Shown: positions 47,857-62,400, numbered from the stretch's first letter. The stretch is 64,000 bases of DNA from Tetrahymena thermophila SB210 (GCF_000189635.1 NW_002476280.1:1-64000); one strand, 5' to 3'. Notes: a model not told the origin generated them from the letters alone. A program made the numbers and translations.

Positions 47857-50800
47857 ATGATGAGAAATGAATTAATTTAGAATAAAAAAAAAGATAAAAA
47901 AAGTAAATGTTATATATTAAAGCTTAAATGCAAGTACTTTTGTAAATTATCTGATGAATAATGTAGATTTATTATTGTTTTTGGCCCTTTATGCTTATCT
48001 TTATTCTTAGGAGTTTTATTATATTTGGGGATGTGCTAGTTTCTCTACCTCTCTCAAATGTAAATTCATTTTATTTTTATTAATTTATATAATTTTTTTC
48101 ATTCTTCAATGAAATTATACACATACTAAAGGAGAATTTATTAAAAATTTAAGGTAGGATATGAGTAGAGATTATATTAACGATGCCAACCAAAACTATT
48201 TACTTTTATTGGCTTAATCAAAGGTAAACACAATAAGATCTAACTTATAAAGGATGGCAACCTCTTCATAAATATTAGGGAAGTTTAGCCAAAAATTGTA
48301 ATCAAAAACTCTAGATCAACTTGGTAAGAAATTTATATAAAAAGCGAAAATTTTAGCACTTCGAAACAATAAAGATATTCATTCATAAATAGTTAATTTT
48401 ATTACTTTAATATTAATATTAATAGTAAGTTGGTAAAGCTAAGGAGGTGATTTAACTTAAATGCAGTAAATAAATGGGAAATATAATTTTTTAGTTGCTA
48501 ATGACTTCAATCAATAGGATCAGTGCTAGTACATTTAATATTTCAAAAATAAAATCCAACAAGACCCAACTGCAACTTAAGATTATTGTAAATAAATTTT
48601 AAAAAATATAAAATCAAATAATTTTTTGTATTTAGATAAGTAGTAATATTTTGGATGGTCTTCACCATAAATTGATAATTGGAGTGATTTAACTTTAGAA
48701 TAAAGATCGTTTCTTCTGAAATAATCGCTAATAAATGTATTTTTTACATCTATGCAAGTCAATTAATAAACTTAGTAAATTTTTCCAAATCTTTATAATG
48801 TGGTAAGAAAATCTGATTCACTGTAGTCAAGGATATAACCAAAGTATATATTTTTATTATTACTTATTTAAAAATAATTAATTTAATTTCAATTAATTTT
48901 GTTACTTTTGCTTGAATTTGAAGATAAAACTTTTATTTTTATTATTAACTAGGGAAAGATTAAATCAACAAAATATGTTTTGGTACTAATTTCCGTACTC
49001 AGATTTTAGCCAAATTTGTTCTTATGATTCAAATCTAAAACACTACTCTTACTTAAATGTAGATCAATTTGATGGATTTCAGAATAAAGATGAATTTAAT
49101 TAAAGTTGTAAAAAAAAAGAAAATTCTCCTCAGTGTTCATGTATTTATCTTTAGAACAAAAGACTCTATCCAATCGATTGGAGGTGCAGAATTTGGTATC
49201 AATAAGCATCATAAAATTATTACTTGTAAAATTTAAAAGATTTATAAAATTATTTAATTAAATTTTTACTACTAAAAGAACTATCTCTTCTATGTATATT
49301 GATATAAACTCTGGAAATGCAATAAACAGCTTTGTTTTTAAAACAATATCTGCATCATAATCTCCTTAAAATATAAAGGAGGAGTAAAATTTATCTGAAG
49401 ATAGTATAAGTAGTCTAGATTTGAACATAAGCTAATTGATATAGAATGAGAACTAGTAAAGTAGCGAAGATCAATACTCTCTAATTTTTCTTCCTTCATC
49501 AAGCAATGATAGTGATTTTAAGATCTTTTATCATCCAAAGTATAAAAGTAAGTTTTCCGTTTAAAAATATAAAGAAATTAAATATTTTTTAGATTAGTAA
49601 AATATAGAAACTCTTCTATCATTGCAGTTTCATAACAATATGAATTAGTATAATGACTTCTTAGAATAAGTTTCTGAATACATGAGCTAGACTTAGAATA
49701 GAAAATAAAATTGCAACTTTAGCTAAGAGGAAGGATTTTAGTTTCAAATGATTGTTGAAGGCAAATAATACTTTTCTATAATAGAGAGAATGTACCTTTG
49801 TATTGGTAATATTGACTAGTAAATATCTGTTTTATTTGGTTATTTTGTTAGAGTGATTTCAACTGAAATTTCATCACAAACAGTTAATTAAATAAACTAA
49901 AGAATGTTATAAATAAAGCAATACTATGCAATAGGAACAAGTTTAGCATTTTTTTTTGTGCTTGCTCTGATGTATACACTTTTAAAATACTTTCTCAAAT
50001 ATAATTTTGAATAACCTCTTAATATCTTAAATACTTTCATCCAGCAAGCCAAACCGAAGGAGTAATTCTTTAAAATTTTAAAGTTATTTCATATTCATTT
50101 TCTCTATTAAATTAAATATAATCAGCATTTATTTGTTCTATCAAATGATTCAAAACTAGTAGATGTGTACTTAGTATGAGTTGAAGAATCTATTATAAGC
50201 TATCAACGATGTTGTGATTGGAATTCAAACAAAAGTTGAGGAAAAAATTGAACAATCTTCAACTTGTTTTGATGACACATAATATTTTAACTAAATTTTT
50301 CAAAAGTATATTTAAGGTCTGAAGACATTTAAATCTGTAGATCATGTGGCTGGAAAAGGGCTATGGTAAATAAATAAAGTTTAAGTAAAATACATTTAAT
50401 TTTACAAATTTTTTACAAGTTATATAAATATAGGCAATTTATATGCACAAAACAATAACTTCATATAAGCAATAGTGTTCTATTAAAAAGGGTTAGAAAT
50501 TTCTGAAAAAGTACTCTTTGACACAAAGCTTGAGTAAAATGCAGGAAATTTTAATCAAAGAATTGAGAAAATGTGTTCAAATAAAGCTCTTAAAAAATTT
50601 ATGAACATACTTGCTAGTAGAAGATATTTGTTTGGAAATGCTTTAGCATGCAGTTTATTATAGCAAGAAGAGGATGATATTATATTCGATAACCAATACA
50701 ACATATAAAATTCTGAAAATAGCAAGATGAAGATTAACTCATCCTTAAAAAAACTTATGAAAACTTAAAAAGAAAAAGATTTAGGAGATTAAATATTTAA

Positions 50801-52041
50801 TTCAACACTTTAATAGATTAAAAACCAAAAAAGCTTACCTACTGATAAATCTTAAATTTAAAGGATAAAGACAAATGAATTCAATAATTCAATTAATATA
50901 TCTATTTAGTTAAATATTTAGAAAATTTAATCAAACTAAATAAAGCGAACATTTACTCCTAATTCAAATAATAGCACATTTAAGAAAGCATTAAAGAATA
51001 AACATAACTCACTTAGAAATTCAAATTTACCTAGAATATTTTTAGATAGACATACTAGCTAAGCAGATAAAAATGGAGATAAGAAACAAAACAAATTAGA
51101 ATAAAATAAGAATAATTTAAATCAAAATTTTGAGAAAGAGTTCATCTTAAAGAGAGGTTAGTTAAAAAATCACTGTTACGGGAATTTAAATTTCTTAATG
51201 ATGCTAAAGAATGACTTGTTCCCTTAAAAAGAGAATTATAATTAACCTCTTCCTAAATATTTAATTAGAGAAGAAGGAGAGTTTAACATTTCTATTGTTG
51301 AAGAATGCATAGACTAATTCTCAGAGTCTCAACAGATTTTTTATAGCCTTTCAAAACAATCTTCTAACTTGTATGAGTGCTACTATTACGAAAGCATTTC
51401 AATATTAATTTAACTTAAATGCTTTACATGCTAGCTAATAATTTAAAATAAAGAAAAGATAGTACTAGAACACCTCATTCAGATCAAAAAGCAAATAAAA
51501 ATTTGTAAATTAAACTATATAAACCTGCAATCTCTCCTGAATTCAGGATAAGCTTATATTCCATTTCATATTATTAAAATGAAGTATTATCTTGTCAAGG
51601 GATTACTTTTCTACAAGTTAAATATTTATCATAAATCTCTGTACAACTTACTCAAATCTTTAAGTGTAAAATTTGAAAAGGATCATGCAAAAAATAGCTC
51701 TATAAAATACAAGAAAGCAGAATAAGAGATTTCTGAGTTTTATGATGTATTCGATGTGAGTTGCTGTCTGAAAATTATCCATCAGATAATAAAGAATCAG
51801 AATATTTAGCTAAACTCGCTACATAATAAATATTTAAATGACGATTTGAACAGCATAAACTTAGATCTAATTTCAAAATGTAAATAAATAAATATGTTTA
51901 GAGTTAATGTTACATTAAAAAAATTTTTTTTATATTTCAATAGAAGATATTTATTTTCAGGAGGTTTTCTTTAAAGAAAAAGAATTAAATAATCTAAAAA
52001 GAAACACAATTTTTAAAAAGCCAAGAAATTAAAGCAATTGA
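47857..52041 (+). CDS. Cache-domain membrane receptor with TPR-like cytosolic region, copy 2
   Basis: Starts at the first of two adjacent ATGs. The basic N-terminus is followed by a transmembrane helix (VFGPLCLSLFLGVLLYLG, about 47970-48025). The extracellular part carries DYINDANQNYLLLLAQSK, NGKYNFLVANDFN, YFGWSSPQIDNWSDL and RCRIWY at 49182-49199 (Ile replaces Pro of the family motif). MYLCIGNIDQQ replaces the CYGNLYEQ block, so this copy is the most diverged here. A second helix (LAFFFVLALMYTLL) leads to KYNFEQPLNILNTFI, NDVVIGIQTKVEEK and the DHVAGKGLW signature. The cytosolic region is Lys/Asn/Gln-rich and helical. The last intron (51880-51943) is followed by a short exon encoding QEVFFKEKELNN and TGA at 52039. 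Exon boundaries inside are not fully resolved. Confidence 0.78.
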
Positions 52042-53036
52042 TTGATTGATTGATATGAGCTTAATTAAGTTTAATCTCAAATGAAGTTTTCCACAAAAAT
52101 TATAAAAATTGTATAGTTGGTTAAATTATTTATCAAAATTAAATATAAATATAATGTTATGTATAGCAGCAGCAAAAAGTTAGTTATTAAAAACTGTAAG
52201 ATCGATCTACTATTTCTTTGGAGGATTAATTGTAAATTGAAATAAGAAAACCACAATGAAAAATAAAAGCATCCAAATTTTAAATTTATTCATTTTATTT
52301 TTCAGAATTTAAATATTCAAATTCATAAGTTTATTTTTTATCTTAAGCTAGTTAAATAGGAACTAGATAGTTATATTTAAAGGTTAATTGAAAGTATTTT
52401 AAGCTTAATTATTGACTTATTAGTCTTCAAATGATAACCTATTTAGTATGTGTTGTAAAATTAAAATTATTGAAATAATCAAATAAAAAGAGATTATTAT
52501 AATAAATAAATTATTCTTCTATTTTTTGATTCGAAGCTTTTTTGCTTAATCAACACAAATGATGTGTTTTGTTTTAAATAGTTAAAAATTTTAATTTTTA
52601 GCATAAAATGCAAAATTCAAAAATTAACTTCCCTAATTTCCATTATAAATTTTAAGAAAATATTATAATTTTAAAATACTTAGTAAAATCTGTAAGTATT
52701 GTAAAAACTGGAGTGAGAGTTAAGTGTTTTTTTTTTTTAATGATTAAATTGATTGAATATTATTAATTTGAAGAAATGGTTCCTTCCATATAAAATAGGA
52801 GTATACTCAATTAATTAACTAACCATATGGTTAACAAAATATTAATAATTGAAAATTTTTTAAAGTATATTATTTATATTTATAGTAAATTAAGATAGTG
52901 TATTAAACAAGAGTGGTAATTTTAGTATATATCTATCTATCTATACACCAATTAATACACTCAAGCAATTTCCACTAAGATAGAAATCTTATAACTGATT
53001 TCTTGCCAAAAGATCTATCAAGGTTAATCAAAAATT
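52042..53036. other. AT-rich spacer between receptor copies 2 and 3
   Basis: About 1 kb. It begins with a GATT tetranucleotide repeat (about 52037-52053). On the minus strand an ATG at 52293 opens a short hydrophobic sequence (MNKFKIWMLLFFIVVFLFQF) followed by Asn/Pro/Lys residues. It could be a tiny membrane protein, but the frame then runs without a natural end under copy 2, so I do not call it. Confidence 0.4.
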
Positions 53037-56000
53037 ATGAGTAAATTAAGGACCAGAATTTTAAGCTACATATTTTGTAAGATGAAGTTTAGCGAGAAAA
53101 ATAAGCGTTAATTGGAACTGTTTGTTCCTTTCTTTATGGTTCTTTTACTTGTGATATTCATATTTTCAATTATGATTAAGTTTGTCTATCTTGACAAATT
53201 GTAAATTAATTTTAGATATTAGTATAAAATATGGGTGTCTTAAAATTTTAAGATACTACAAATATATTCTAATGCATTAGCCGATGCTATAATTGTCATT
53301 TCTTGTAAAAAATAGGAAATAAAATATCTAGGATCATTTTGTAGATAGATTCAAAGATTACATTAGCCAAGTAAATAGAGCTTAGTTAGACTACTTAGCT
53401 GTTTCATATTAGCAAGTTATTCTTTCATAATAGACCATAGGACAATTTATTTAGGAAATTACTAGCAATAATGTTTAATTAGCAGATGTTGGTAATTTTC
53501 AACTTAGCTTAATATCATATTTCTTAAAATTGCGCAAAATTAAATAAATTATCATTATGAGATAAAGAGATATTTATTTTTAAAGATTGACTAAATCTAT
53601 TTAAATAATATTTTAAAAATATAGTAACTTGGAAAGGTAGCCGTCTTTATGACAATAGCCCTGATGCTTCTTAAAAATATAATTTCATGAATTTTAATAT
53701 GTTTTCTGCTAAAGAAATTTGCTAAAAGAAACAATTTCTTTCTCTGCCAAACAATTAAAGTAAAACAAATATAATATAATGATAAAGGCTTTTTTTATAA
53801 GAAAGTTTAACAAATTTTAATTGTTTTTTATTTAAATACTTGAAGTCAGTTAATTATTTGGATGGTATAACTGGAACGAAGATTAGTGGTTTTAATTAAG
53901 TCTTGATCAAATTGATTTTTTAGTAAAAACTGACCTTGCCTTCTCAGTCTTCAAGGCTATCCAAGCAAACTAATAGTATAAAAGTGTTCAAATTATAGAT
54001 GGTTATGTTTAAAATTCTTCAGATGATACAATTTATGAAGGAAATCCAAAGTAAATATTTTCATATTAATATTTAAATTTATGTATTTAATTAACAACTT
54101 AGACTATGGCTTTACTAAAGTAATAGCTTTTGGAATTAAAAGAATTATGGTGGTCCATTCATTTATCCTAATAATAATTCATGTTAAAATTAAAATGAAT
54201 ATAACCCTCCTCCAGATTATAATGGATTTTATTAAATAAACTCTACAAATTAGCAATGCTCGTTAAAATCATCTACATCAGAATGTAATTGTTAATATTA
54301 CAATTAGAAAAGGTTTTTTCCCTTAGTATTTCGTTGTAGGCCTTGGTATGAATCTTCTATTTAAAATGAATACGTGTAATTTACAAAGATAGTTTTTATA
54401 AAATAATAACAACTAATGTCTTTTATTAATATTTTTATTTTTCATAGGACACTCTCTTAAGCATATATAGATCTATATTCTTCTTAGCAAATAATGACTA
54501 GCAGCTTTAAAATTGTTGATAGTTCTTAAACTAAAAATTTGGATTCTTAAAAATAAGCTCCTCCAAAAGCTGTTTTAGGATTTGATTTAGAGTATTCTTA
54601 ATTTAATGATTTTTTATATGGCTCAAATGATTACAGTTCTGGTCTTTATTCTTATCTAGTTGCTCCTAAAAGCCCAATTTATCAAAATGATGTTTAATAA
54701 TCATAGGAATACGCTGCTATTATACATCCTAATCTCTTTTCTAGTTCAAGTAAGCTTCTTCCATAATAAATTATATTTAATAAATATTCAATACATCAAT
54801 TTTAATTAATTATTTAATAGAACTTGGATAAATTTAAGATATAATTGAGTTAGAATTTTAAAATGGAAATCAAAATGAAATTTTTTAATATAAATCATAA
54901 CTGGGATCTATATTTTTGAATAATAATATAAGAACAAATGGATGCAACCTGACTCAATCGAGTAACTAATAGTATTAGCTCAACATTTAAAAAGATGGCT
55001 AAAATTACTACACTGTAGTTAAAACTCTACAAGTATGCTATGGAAATTTATATGAATAGAAGAGTATCGTTGTTGGTTATTTAGTTACTAATTTAGCTAG
55101 TAGCTACTAGCAAAAACTATACTCTCACATTGACTAAAATCTTACAAATATGCAAACTTATATTGTCATTGCACTATTACTTACTTTTTTTGCAATCATC
55201 ATCCTTCTCTATTTGCTAATGGAAAGGTTTCTAAAATACAATTTTGAAGAACCAATTTCCATCATTTCTTCTGTTATGAATAAGGCAGATCCATAAATGT
55301 AATTTATTAACATTTAAATTTTCTTAGATTATTTTCTAAACAAAATATTTATTTATTACAAATTTATGAAAACATTTTAAATAAATATTTGAAATAATTA
55401 ATTTGTTTTTTATTTAAAATCTCTATTTTTTAATGAAAAGTATTTTAATGAATATATATTATAAATTTAACTAGGATTTACAGGTTCCATTATGTAGTAT
55501 AAAAAGATGAACTAAAAATATCTTAGGAATTAAAAAACTTAATTTCTGCGATTATTGAAATAATTAGTTTAGTTGAAGAATAGGTTTAAGATTCAAATCA
55601 AAATAATGATAATGAAATAATCTAACGAAATTATCAGAGAGCTTTACAAACTTTCGAAGTAGTAGATCACTAAACAGGGATTGGTTTATGGTAAATATTT
55701 TTATATACCGCATTTTAGGTTAAAGGTATTTTTTATTGAAAAAGCTTGAACAATTTAGGAAACATAAGAATGATTAAGAAAGATTACAAAACAGCAATAT
55801 AGTATTATAAATAAGCTTGCTTACTTTCGAAAATCTAATACGAAGAAGAAATAAAAAAAGATGAGATAAAAGTTTCCAAAAATGACTATTTGCTGAAAGA
55901 TTCAATTTTTCCTTAAGATTATGTGAAGAAAAAATTTATGAGAATTCATGCCAGTAGGAAATATCAACTAGGATCAACAATCCTTAAATATCTAAAAGAT

Positions 56001-58770
56001 CAGAGTTAATTTATGTTTGTAAATTAGTTAATAAATGATATGGCATTATAGGAAGATTTGCAAATAATAAATGATACAATACTAAAGAAAAAAAACTTAG
56101 AATAGATTCCTATCCCACAAAATTAGGAGCTCTAATCTAGGAAAAAATCTACAAATATAAAAAGAAATAATATGATGGGCGGAGCTGCGTCTTTGTCTTA
56201 GTTACCCAATTTAATTATGACTAAAGAAGGAAATCCAAATATAATTGTTAGTAACTAATCTCAAAAAAAAGTAAATTAAATATCAATAAATACTAAAATA
56301 AATATATTTTTATTAATTAATAGCAACTCATAGGATCTTTTTAAAATTAATTTTCTACTCCTTATATAGTTAATAATGTTTTTATTAATAATCATAACAA
56401 CATTCCTTACAGTGCTAATAATTTATAAAATACTATAATTTAAAACAATCCTGCTCAATTAGCAGATTTAGATAAAGAAATAAATTTGTAAAATTTAAAT
56501 AATTTGGTATCAGCTAATCAAAATAATAGCCAATTTAATAATGGAAACATTACCTTTTAAAATATGAATCCGTAAATAGTTAACTAATTAAATTTTGGAG
56601 ATGAGTTGCATGATAAATCTTTTATGGGTATTTCACAACGACAAAGCTAATCAAATTTGTTTAACAACAATTATAACAATGGTAACTTTATTAGCAATAC
56701 AAACAGAATTTCTAACAGCAACCACAAATTGCAGAATATAAGTTTAAATAATAACATTGGGAGTAATAATTTAAATATGAATAGCAACTCTTAAAATATT
56801 AGATTTAATTCTAAGAGACAGTCTTCGTACGTTAGAAAACTGCATTCAAGTGGAAATGTTATGGGTAATGATTTCTAATAGTCTAAAGGAATCAAAAATT
56901 TAAATAAGGAAATTCATAATGCAGCTAAAGATGCATAAGATGAAGAAGAAAAAGCAAATAAATTACTCTCTGAAAGTTTAGAAAAATTTTCATTATAAAA
57001 TTATCCACATTTTTTTACTGAGTCATTTGCTGAAAAATATAAACCTCTAATATTAAGCAATATAGATAAATCATAGGCTCTTTTTGATGTGTATTTTCAC
57101 TCATAAAAGATGTATAGCACATAAGCTATTGAGCTTCTAAATGAAAGTTTCACTATTTTTAACACATTAGGAGATTATTGCTCTGATAGTGAAAAAAAGG
57201 AAGCTCATGAATACTATGGATTCTCTATTCTAACTTTATTAACAATTACAGAATTGCACATTTTACTCAATCAATAGTCAACAATAATCGAACCTCTACT
57301 GGCCTCAATTAAGAAACAAATCTTTACTAAAATAATTCCTCTCGAAGCTTTAGACTTAAATAATATAATTTCACAAATGAATCATTATAATCTACACTAG
57401 CAGTATGTTAATTAGCAACAATTAGTTATAAATAATAATCTTAACACCAACAACTCATTTAATGTATTATTCAATTAGTATCCATAACCAAGTATAACAA
57501 CGATGCTGAATATAGAAAATAATATAAATAATAACAGATTCTTGACAGAATAAAATATAGATATGAATTTTTTTGATACGAATGCAAATAACAATAACAG
57601 ATTAAATAGTTAAAATACATTTTTCAATGTTTTACCACAACTCGATTAAAATCAGTAAAGCAGTGATAAATCCAAAAGACTTACAACTCAGTCAAGTAAC
57701 TCAGCTCAACAAACTGTATAGCCTCTATAAAATCAGCAATAATACCAAAAACTAATCAAGTAATAAAGTGCCACTTTGATGAGAAATAAAACATTTTCAA
57801 TCAATGGAACGCAAACAAATATTCCTATAAATGTACCTTTAATTCAAAATACTACACTAAGTAACAATACACAAAATTAAACATCTACACATAATTTATA
57901 TCAATATTAAAACGTATCTTAATTCAATGATCGCTATAGGTAACCTACCGATATAAATGATATGACTATATTAAAATAAAATAATCCCTATCTAATCAAT
58001 AATAGAAGTAGTAAGTTTAATGAAATAAAAGAGAATACTCTAAATTCAGATATTTTATTGACAAAATACTACATTTTAAAGGGAAATATCAGAATGTTAC
58101 AATTCAAATACAAAAAAGCACTTAAAAGCTTTGTTAAAGGAATAAAATATTTCTTTCCTAAGTTATAGTCCTTAGAAAGGATATAAACTATAATGAAAAA
58201 TGCATAAAATGGAATACATAAATTGGAGGAATCTCCCTAAACTTTGTCTATAATACATGAAGAAAGTACAAGAAATCAGTAAAAATATTTTTATGATCCA
58301 AATGACATTCTAATATGCTTAGAAAATATCAATCATATAGTTTAAGAAGCTAAAATTTCCTTAAACGAAAACTAACTAAATAATCTGCTTAAAGACATTT
58401 AAACATTAAAAAAACAGTCTTCTGAAACAGGTAACTAGTTTTTAATCTTTTGTTTTTTAATTTTAAATCATATGATAAATTAATTCGATAAGAAAAAAAT
58501 AATTATCTTATTTAGTCATTATTTTTAAACATTTTAGACAATTTTTTTATTGTTTAATAAGTAAATTCATCTTTTTAAAATTGAGATTCTATCAAAATAA
58601 ATTTGCAAAAAAATATCCATTTGATTTTTGAAAATAAATAAATTTGTTGCTAATTTTATACACATTTTTTTAATTTAATATCAAAATAAATAAAAAATAT
58701 TTGATTTTTTTTGTTATTAAAAGTAAGCTTACACTTTTTTGAAGTTTTCTTTAGAGACACTCTTGATTGA
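53037..58770 (+). CDS. Cache-domain membrane receptor, Asn-rich cytosolic region, copy 3
   Basis: Largest complete copy. N-terminal transmembrane helix FFMVLLLVIFIFSIMIKFVY (about 53130-53195). Extracellular Cache-like region with RCRPWY at 54332-54349, QAYIDLYSSQQIMTSSFKIV, VLGFDLEYSQFNDF and EYAAIIHPN; TLQVCYGNLYEQK precedes the second helix (about 55150-55225). KYNFEEPISIISSVM and the DHQTGIGLW signature begin the cytosolic part, then a TPR-like hairpin (LNNLGNIRMIKKDYKTAIQY). Unlike copies 1 and 2, a very long Asn/Gln/Ser-rich segment (about 56200-57960) is inserted between TPR-like blocks, which resume at ILKGNIRMLQFKYKKALKS (about 58075). A 293-base final intron (58431-58723) leads to a short exon with HFFEVFFRDTLD. 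Internal introns are only partly resolved. Confidence 0.8.
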
Positions 58771-59413
58771 ATTAATTAGCTTTGAAATTATTGTAAGATA
58801 TAAATAATCAGTTCATAGAAGGAAATAAATTAATAATTATCTGATTAAATTCAGGTGATTTAAAAGTGTTGATTTGAAGTATGAGATTATCAATCAATTT
58901 ATGATTAAAGAGATAAATTAATATACTCAATAGATGGTAAATGAGAATAAATATTTTGAAAATGAATTAAATGACAGTTGAAATATTTTAGAAATTTTGT
59001 TTTAAAGAAAATTGAATATAATTCAATAAAAATAAGCTAGTACTATGCCCACCCACCCTATTTATTTATTTATAATTAATATATTCATTATTCATTCATT
59101 AATTAATGTTATTTATTTGTTCAAATTAGTTTGTGGTATTTATAAAAAATGTACATTTATATCAAAATTTTAATAATACTGAGCTTTGATGTTTTATGAA
59201 AATTCTTAATTTTATTTTTTCAAGTAATTAATTATCATCTGCTAAATAACTATTTCAATTATACTAAGCATGTAATTATTTAATTTAAGTAATGCTTTTA
59301 TTGGTCTGATTGATTGATTCTAACAAATATTTAATTATTTTAAACAACATTATTAAGTAAAATTAGTATTAAGTAAAGTTAGGATTTTAAATATTAAGCT
59401 TATTCAAAGCATA
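58771..59413. other. Spacer between receptor copies 3 and 4
   Basis: AT-rich apart from a short C-rich patch (GCCCACCCACCC at about 59048-59059). No coding frame. Confidence 0.5.
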
Positions 59414-62400
59414 ATGGCAAAATAGTAAAGTATAAAAGATAAGATAATTAGTAAAAGTAACACACCAAAGGAGGTAAAAAAATAAAAATGCTTCGGTTTC
59501 TCAGAGTCTACGAAAAGATAGTTTTCCGTTTTTTTACCATTTTGTGCTGTTTTAGTTTTAGTTATTCTAATCTAATCATTATTAATATAGCTAGTATACC
59601 TATAGCCTTTGTAATTAACTGAATATTTATTATCCTACAATAGCAGCTTTTTTAAGGAAAGAGTATATCCAAACTGCTAAAATAATTTTAATTAATTTCT
59701 TAAATATTTTCTTTTTGCCCTATAAAATTTACAAATAAATACATTTATAATATTAGCATATTATGATAATATTAATTTATATCAAAAATACACTAGATAA
59801 AATAATATTGAAGATGCTATATGGGGAAAATACTAGTAATACTTGTAATCAATAGCTTATGGAGATAAAGTTACAATTATGCTGTCTTATTAACGAGTAG
59901 TTACTCCAATTTAGTCGATATCTTTATTTGTAAAAAAGTTAGTTGTAAATAAAGTTAACTTAGCTGATTTAGGTAATTTTAATTTATGATTTTTTTATTG
60001 AAATATTAAAGATCTAAAGTATATTTTGATTCATTAATATGTGTAATTACAAGCACATCGTTTAATCACTAATATTTTCAAACAACAATAGCTAGAGGAA
60101 TTTTAATAACATGTTAACTAATAAATTATATAAATAAAATATTGATAGACATCTTTATATTAAATAGCTAATTGGAATCCTGATCAAACAAACTCATACT
60201 CTTATAGGTAAATGCAATCTTCATAACCAAACTTCAGAAATGTAAATGATTTCACAGCAGCAGATTTATGTCCTTTTGATAGCTTTTATAATGATAATTA
60301 AGGAAGTTCAACAGTATAAGAATATAGTAATTCATAAAACATCATTTGATAAAAGAAATAATTATTCTAAAAAACTTAAATTATAGAAAGAAGATAGTAC
60401 TTTGGATGGTCTAATTGGTAGCAAAATATTTGGGAAAGCTTAACTGAAGAATAGCGAGATTATTTATTGTATGTTGATATGGCAATGTCTGTTGGGAAAA
60501 TTATATATTATAATTAAAAATTTGAAGCAATTCAAAAATATAGTTTTTATAGTGCTCGTGAGTAAGACGATACTTGGTATGGCTTCCATCCAGGGTAATT
60601 TAAGCTCTTTTTTCAAAAACTCTATAAAAAATATGATTATTTCAATAGTTATTTAATAGGATAAATATGAAAGTTTTTGAAAAATCTTTTAAAATGTAAA
60701 AATTAATTAAATTTTTTTGGAAATATATTTAGAGAAAGATTAATGAGCAAAGGAAAATTATGGAACACTAAGGAATTCGGAGGTCCTTTTAGTTGTAACA
60801 TGTAATCGAATGGAGGATATTTAGAATACCAATTACCCAAATCGGATTATTTTAATGGGTATGATTTTAACCGTTAACCATGCGCAAAGACCAATTAAGG
60901 AACATGTTAGTGCCCATATTATACTTAAAATAGAAAATTTCCAATTGTTTGGAGATGTAGACCATGGTATTTAGCCAGTGCTTAAAACGCTTATATGTAA
61001 CTTCAAAATATATATATATAATTTACCAATAACAAGAATATTTAATAAAAATTATTATTCTTTTGTAATGGAGCTAAATTAATTTAATTAAATTTAAATA
61101 ATCTAAAATTGAATAATCAATATTCGCTATCTCAATACATTTTTCTTTCAAAATTTTTTGAAAAAAATAAATGAATAAATACAATTAATTAATAACAAAT
61201 TATTATAAAAATCTTTATATAAATAAGTACTTTTGCTGATGCATATACAGATGTAAATACAGGCTAATTGATAACTACATGCAGCTTTAAGGTTGTAACT
61301 TAGTAAGTTAATACAATAGATGACGAAAATTAGCAATCTCCTTATATGATATAAAGTATCGACTTAACTCTTGGTAATCTTTAATCTATGTATGGAAAAG
61401 GTGACGTTAACTAGGAATACTCTTATCTTGTTGCTCCTTTAACTTTTAACTATGATACAAATGTTGGGCATTATAATTATACAGCTTTTTATCATCCTTT
61501 AAATAATGGTAATTATTTTGGAAACAGTTTTAAATAAATTAACTATTTATTTTTTTTAAAGGCACGAAATAGACAATTCTTTATTTAGAATTTGCTAACT
61601 CCTCAAATTAAGATGAGGAAGTGAAACTATACAAAACATAAACTGCATTCATGTTAAACGAAAATATTAGAGAGGATGGCTGTAGCCTTTTTTCAAGCTC
61701 TCCTTCTTCGGGAATAGATAACGAAGATTCATCAAGTTCATCTTCTTCTCAACAGTAAAGTGATAATATTAAGGGGATGTATATTTAAAAAAATGGAACT
61801 AATTTCTACACAATATTCTCAACTATTAAAGTATGTTATGGAAACCTTTAGTAACAAAAAAGTTTGGTTGTAGGTTATCTTGCTAGAGCTATATCTGAAG
61901 ATAGAAAGTATTAACTCACTTAAACTATTAGAAATAATTTACAATTTATGCAAATGGTTATCATCTTAACATTAATTGGATGCTTTTTGATAATATTTAC
62001 AATATTGTTTTTTGTATTGTAAAAATTTTTGAAATATAACTTTGAAGAGCCAATATAGATTTTATCTAAAGTTATCATGGAAGCAGGACCATAAGAGTAT
62101 TTATTTACTTATCTATGAAAAATCTTAATTTATTTTCTTAAAATTAGAATTCATCAACTACAGAATGCGATTGAAAGTGGCTAAGTGAGGACTCAGCTAG
62201 AATTAAAAAATTTGTTATCAGCTATTAATAATGTGGTCATAGGAGTTCAGAAAAAAGTTTAATAAGATCTTGATGATAATAATAGCAACAGCAATGATGA
62301 TTAATTATAGGAAATAATATTTAAAGATGCTCTTTAAACTTTTTAAACTGTTGAGCATAAACTAGGCATGGGAATGTGGTAAAAATTTAAATCAAATAAT

